64,000 bases of DNA from Litorimonas sp965205225 (GTDB lineage Bacteria; Pseudomonadota; Alphaproteobacteria; Caulobacterales; Maricaulaceae), in assembly GCA_965205225.1 (NCBI GenBank), contig CBDBFZ010000002.1, forward strand, positions 124,001 to 188,000, read 5' to 3'. The position numbers and the translations under genes are program-made. Positions 62,979 to 64,000 of the stretch are shown piece by piece (positions within the stretch are counted from its first letter, which is position 1; each line of letters starts with the position of its first letter). The notes beneath the pieces were generated by a model. The model did no database searches. It worked only from the letters and a program-made list of their open reading frames with translations, and was not told the DNA's origin.

Positions 62979-64000
62979 ATGAACCTAGAGGTCATGAACA
63001 TCTTCAATCCGGCACAGGAGGGCCCGTCCTTCGACCGGATCCGTATCTCACTGGCCAGCCCTGAGAAAATCCTCAGCTGGTCCTTTGGCGAGATCAAGAA
63101 GCCCGAAACGATCAACTACCGGACCTTCAAGCCTGAGAAAGATGGCTTGTTCTGCGCGCGCATTTTTGGACCGGTCAAGGATTACGAATGCCTGTGCGGA
63201 AAATATAAGCGCATGAAGTATAAAGGCGTCGTCTGCGAAAAATGCGGCGTCGAAGTCACTGTGACCCGCGTGCGCCGTGAGCGTATGGGCCATATCGAGC
63301 TGGCCGCGCCAGTCGCTCACATTTGGTTTCTGAAATCGCTGCCGTCCCGGATCGCGACCATGTTTGACATGACGCTGAAGGAAGTGGAGCGCGTGCTCTA
63401 TTTCGAAAGCTATGTCGTGACGGAGCCCGGTTTGACTTCACTCGATGAGCGTCAGATCCTGTCCGAGGAAGAATATCTCGACGCTCAGGCCGAGTTTGGC
63501 GAAGACAGTTTCACCGCCGGCATCGGCGCCGAAGCTGTTCGCGAAATGCTGGGCGGTCTTGATCTGGCTGCCGAGATCGAACGCACACGTTTCGACATGA
63601 CGGAGACGGGGTCTGAGTTGAAACTCAAGAAACTGTCCAAGCGTCTCAAACTGCTCGAAGCGTTCCAGAAGTCCGGTAACCGTCCCGAATGGATGGTTTT
63701 GACCGTCGTTCCGATTATTCCGCCGGAACTGCGGCCGCTTGTGCCTCTGGATGGCGGTCGTTTTGCGACGTCCGATCTGAACGATCTCTATCGCCGGGTT
63801 ATTAACCGGAATAACCGTTTGAAGCGCCTGATTGAGCTGCGCGCCCCCGACATCATCATCCGGAACGAAAAGCGGATGCTGCAGGAATCGGTCGATGCTC
63901 TGTTCGACAATGGCCGCCGTGGCCGGACCATCACGAGTGCGAATAAGCGTCCGCTGAAATCCATGTCCGACATGCTCAAGGGTAAGCAGGGCCGGTTCCG
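62979..64000 (+). CDS. rpoC: DNA-directed RNA polymerase subunit beta' (3' partial)
   Basis: The first 340 codons of beta'. AAAGGAAG precedes the ATG. It shows MNLEVMNIFNPAQEGPSFDR, ETINYRTFKPEKDGLFCARI, the N-terminal zinc site (CLCGKYKRMKYKGVVCEKCG) and the start of the clamp and lid, ending at KGKQGRF where the window stops. The catalytic DFDGD lies outside. Confidence 0.98.
   Translation, partial: MNLEVMNIFNPAQEGPSFDRIRISLASPEKILSWSFGEIKKPETINYRTFKPEKDGLFCARIFGPVKDYECLCGKYKRMKYKGVVCEKCGVEVTVTRVRRERMGHIELAAPVAHIWFLKSLPSRIATMFDMTLKEVERVLYFESYVVTEPGLTSLDERQILSEEEYLDAQAEFGEDSFTAGIGAEAVREMLGGLDLAAEIERTRFDMTETGSELKLKKLSKRLKLLEAFQKSGNRPEWMVLTVVPIIPPELRPLVPLDGGRFATSDLNDLYRRVINRNNRLKRLIELRAPDIIIRNEKRMLQESVDALFDNGRRGRTITSANKRPLKSMSDMLKGKQGRF

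Overview
The window is chromosomal DNA of an alphaproteobacterium, most likely a stalked or budding marine member of the Caulobacterales/Maricaulales (Hyphomonadaceae-like). Evidence for this: a CckA hybrid kinase next to recA and alaS, several long TonB-dependent receptors, UbiA, a DksA protein with a reduced zinc finger, and a canonical tuf-trnW-secE-nusG-rplKAJL-rpoBC block. No replication origin, rRNA operon, prophage or CRISPR array is visible.

Layout. 1-3.8 kb: the end of sdhA, a truncated membrane gene, and a chimera of two insertion sequence (IS) fragments that also clips a glutathione transferase gene. 4-12.5 kb: a minus-strand acyl-CoA degradation operon with thiolase, SDR, two long/short pairs of acyl-CoA dehydrogenases and a MaoC hydratase; a divergent enoyl-CoA hydratase faces it across a likely operator. 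12.7-16.6 kb: a sodium/proton antiporter, a small secreted protein and a ZnuD-like zinc receptor. 16.6-28.2 kb: an IS graveyard. It holds three more copies of one IS5/IS427-type element, IS3-type and IS1595-type elements, a second IS5-type element and a shattered nuclease gene; a transaldolase and a large TonB receptor survive among them. 28.3-29.6 kb: a remnant microcin locus, with a double-glycine precursor, a membrane protein that is probably the immunity factor, and an HlyD-type export protein cut short. 29.8-45.4 kb: PhoD, a broken FUSC exporter, a membrane protein, ornithine carbamoyltransferase, a sugar porter, MoxR, DksA, two tandem DUF885 hydrolases, CckA and RecA. 45.7-53.5 kb: AlaRS, a P450 behind a broken YciI gene, MsrB, UbiA and RlmB. 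53.6-64 kb: tRNA-Tyr, tRNA-Gly, tuf, tRNA-Trp and the translation/transcription operon, running off the end inside rpoC.

How it works together. The 4-12 kb operon can carry out complete beta-oxidation cycles (dehydrogenation, hydration, 3-hydroxy oxidation, thiolysis). Its paired short and long dehydrogenases resemble the heteromeric enzymes of steroid or isoprenoid side-chain degradation. The zinc receptor, its small secreted neighbour and a Zur-like half-site form a metal-uptake unit. The microcin locus has lost its transporter, and IS activity next to it is the likely cause. Only one of the four IS5/IS427 copies (18661-19522) keeps both reading frames, so it is the probable active source.

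Most gene calls are family assignments read from the translated sequence. Claims about operators, attenuators and leaders rest on symmetry and position only.
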